From assembly GCA_013043945.1 (NCBI GenBank), contig JABEUW010000114.1, positions 1-16,160 of the forward strand: 16,160 bases of DNA, in the 5' to 3' direction. The notes under the pieces are model-generated. The model saw nothing but the letters and a program-made list of their open reading frames with translations. It did no database searches and had not been told where the DNA came from. Shown here piece after piece: positions 14,869 to 16,160 of the stretch. Numbering within the stretch: the first letter of the stretch is position 1; every line of letters starts with the position of its first letter. A program made the position numbers and the translations under genes. This DNA comes from Vulcanimicrobiota bacterium (lineage in GTDB: Bacteria > Vulcanimicrobiota > Vulcanimicrobiia > Vulcanimicrobiales > Vulcanimicrobiaceae).

Positions 14869-16160
14869 GATTTCACGATCGGCACCGCCGTTTCGCTCTC
14901 GCTCCGATGCAGGAGGCGCATTCGGCAATCGATGCGGCATCGCTGGCGTTTGCGCGTTTAGAGCCGGGCTGGTCGCTTTCCCAGCGCTCGGCGGTCGATC
15001 TCGGATTTCGGAGCGGCGATCGTTGGACGATTGTATTTGGCTGCGAGGTAGAGGTCGCCCCGCTTTTGGAGCGTGAGAGCAGCCTGCTCCTGTGGCCGCT
15101 CGATTATCGCTCGCTCGATCGGCAACGTGCGGACGAGATCGAACGCGTAATTTTTCCGTGGCTGCGCGTGCAGTTTTTCAATCGACGCGCGCGTACCGCA
15201 AGTTTGGAAATTTTCGATTCCCGCGCGGCGGCGGAGATCGCACGCGCTCGGGAGATGCGTCTGCTCGGCGTTACGAGTTATACCGATCTCTATGAGGATC
15301 TGGCGCCGTACGTCTATGCCGCGCGTCACGTTCGCTCCGGAACGCGGGCCGCGGTGGTCGACCCGCGCGGCGCGGTTGGGGCGCTCTCGTTAGAGCGTGC
15401 CGGTGCCCGAGTCTCGCTCGAGCTCGGTGATGCCGAGGCGCTCGGCTTCGCTACGCGTTGGCTCGATATGAGGACCGTCGACCTCGATCGCGCCGATCGC
15501 TACGATATCGCCATCGCGAATCGCCCCGGCGCGCTTCCGGCCGCCCGCGTACGCGTCCTTCGCGATGGTGGGGAGAGCGGCGATACCGCGATACCCGTTA
15601 CCGTCGCATTGCCGCCCGCGATAACGGTCTCATTCGATCCCGACGATGGTCCCACGGCGAGTACGCTCGGGATTTCGTTCGATGGTATTCCCGCTGAGGC
15701 GCGCGCGAGCGTCATCAACGAACCGGTGGCGCATGGTGGATCGTCGGGGAGGATCGCAATGCTCGTGCGCGAGGACGCGCTGACGAATCCCGATGCAGAT
15801 ACGATGGCGATGCATGTCCTCGCTCGACGACTGCAACGGGAAGGCTTCGAAGTGGGGGTCTTTCCGGTGGGTGCGCGTGCCGATCTCTCCTCCTACGATC
15901 TGGTGCACGCGTGGGGGAGCGAGGTCGCTGGGGCGGCGCTCGGGCTGCTGCAATCGTTGCCGAGCGTACCGCTCGTCGCATCGCTCTCCATTGACGATCC
16001 ACGCCGCGAAGGCTTCTCCGGGCCGAAGGCTGCGAAAGCAGTCTACGGCAATGTCAACGACGCCGCGATGTTCGATCTCTATTTTGCAGCGCTCGGCGCA
16101 CGTTCGCTCTCGATCGATAGCGTCGCGCCGGAGCGAGAGTTCGATCCGCTCCCGGCAGTG
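14865..16160 (+). CDS. Large glycan-related ORF, 3' end missing: unknown N-terminal half plus GT-B-like lobe
   Basis: An open frame of 432 codons with no stop before the window edge. It begins at ATG 14865 in an ATGA overlap with the preceding glycosyltransferase, so it is almost certainly coupled to it. Residues about 30-155 match nothing I recognise (LEPGWSLSQRSAVDLGFRSG; then RVIFPWLRVQFFNRRARTAS). Residues about 164-240 could be a degenerate Rossmann-like unit (AAVVDPRGAVGALSLERAGA). From about 295 the sequence looks like the first lobe of a GT-B, GT4-type glycosyltransferase: GRIAMLVREDALTNPDADTM, then LARRLQREGFEVGVFPVGA, YDLVHAWGSE and VPLVASLSIDDPRREGF. In GT4 enzymes the donor-binding lobe with its E-x7-E region comes later, beyond this window. 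Function as a third glycosyltransferase of the cassette is inferred, with moderate certainty. Confidence 0.7.
   Translation, partial: MRFHDRHRRFALAPMQEAHSAIDAASLAFARLEPGWSLSQRSAVDLGFRSGDRWTIVFGCEVEVAPLLERESSLLLWPLDYRSLDRQRADEIERVIFPWLRVQFFNRRARTASLEIFDSRAAAEIARAREMRLLGVTSYTDLYEDLAPYVYAARHVRSGTRAAVVDPRGAVGALSLERAGARVSLELGDAEALGFATRWLDMRTVDLDRADRYDIAIANRPGALPAARVRVLRDGGESGDTAIPVTVALPPAITVSFDPDDGPTASTLGISFDGIPAEARASVINEPVAHGGSSGRIAMLVREDALTNPDADTMAMHVLARRLQREGFEVGVFPVGARADLSSYDLVHAWGSEVAGAALGLLQSLPSVPLVASLSIDDPRREGFSGPKAAKAVYGNVNDAAMFDLYFAALGARSLSIDSVAPEREFDPLPAV

Noticed and set aside
1..16160. CRISPR arrays, insertion sequences, tRNA or rRNA genes and prophage attachment sites
   Set aside because: No regular direct repeats with spacers, no transposase or inverted terminal repeats, and no tRNA-like cloverleaf were seen; coding density is continuous.

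Overview
The window is a GC-rich stretch of a motile, diderm bacterial chromosome. Every gene I can support lies on the + strand, tightly packed. P-ring (FlgI) and L-ring (FlgH) genes imply an outer membrane. The FliW/CsrA pair beside flagellin, a FlgJ without a muramidase domain and the abundance of TCG, GCG and GAT/ATC codons argue against a classical enteric proteobacterium. The style suggests a deep-branching diderm such as Eremiobacterota (WPS-2) or a relative. That placement is an impression and was not tested.

Layout. (1) 1-7709 is a late-basal-body and hook-junction flagellar operon: the 3' end of a flgF-like rod gene, then flgG (distal rod), flgA (P-ring chaperone), flgH (L ring), flgI (P ring), a flgJ-type rod-binding protein, flgN (export chaperone), flgK and flgL (hook-filament junction). 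Several junctions overlap by 1 or 4 bases (flgA/flgH, flgI/flgJ, flgJ/flgN, flgN/flgK), which suggests translational coupling. (2) 7744-8615 holds fliW and csrA, the post-transcriptional switch that in other bacteria matches flagellin translation to secretion. (3) 8633-10084 is a self-contained flagellin unit: a sigma-28-type promoter, a leader of about 80 nt carrying several GGA motifs, a strong Shine-Dalgarno sequence, flagellin, and a good intrinsic terminator with a GCAA loop. (4) 10142-16160 holds three consecutive large glycosyltransferase-type genes. The first is a GT2 with a TPR tail. The second has two intact GT2 modules flanking a degenerate one. The third has an unrecognised N-terminal half joined to the start of a GT-B-like lobe and runs off the window.

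How they work together. The first operon builds the rod, rings and hook-filament junction. FlgN probably escorts FlgK and FlgL to the export gate. FliW and CsrA probably tune flagellin translation through the GGA-bearing leader. The downstream glycosyltransferases are placed where flagellin- or surface-glycan-modifying enzymes often lie, but nothing in the sequence proves their acceptor.

Points most worth a second look: the glycosyltransferase cassette, above all the trimodular enzyme and the truncated final ORF; a FlgH that lacks the lipoprotein cysteine; a palindrome filling the spacer of the flagellin promoter; a G9 tract in the csrA leader; and one cysteine in flagellin. I saw no tRNA, rRNA, CRISPR array, insertion sequence or attachment site. 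No gene-free stretch exceeds about 130 bases.
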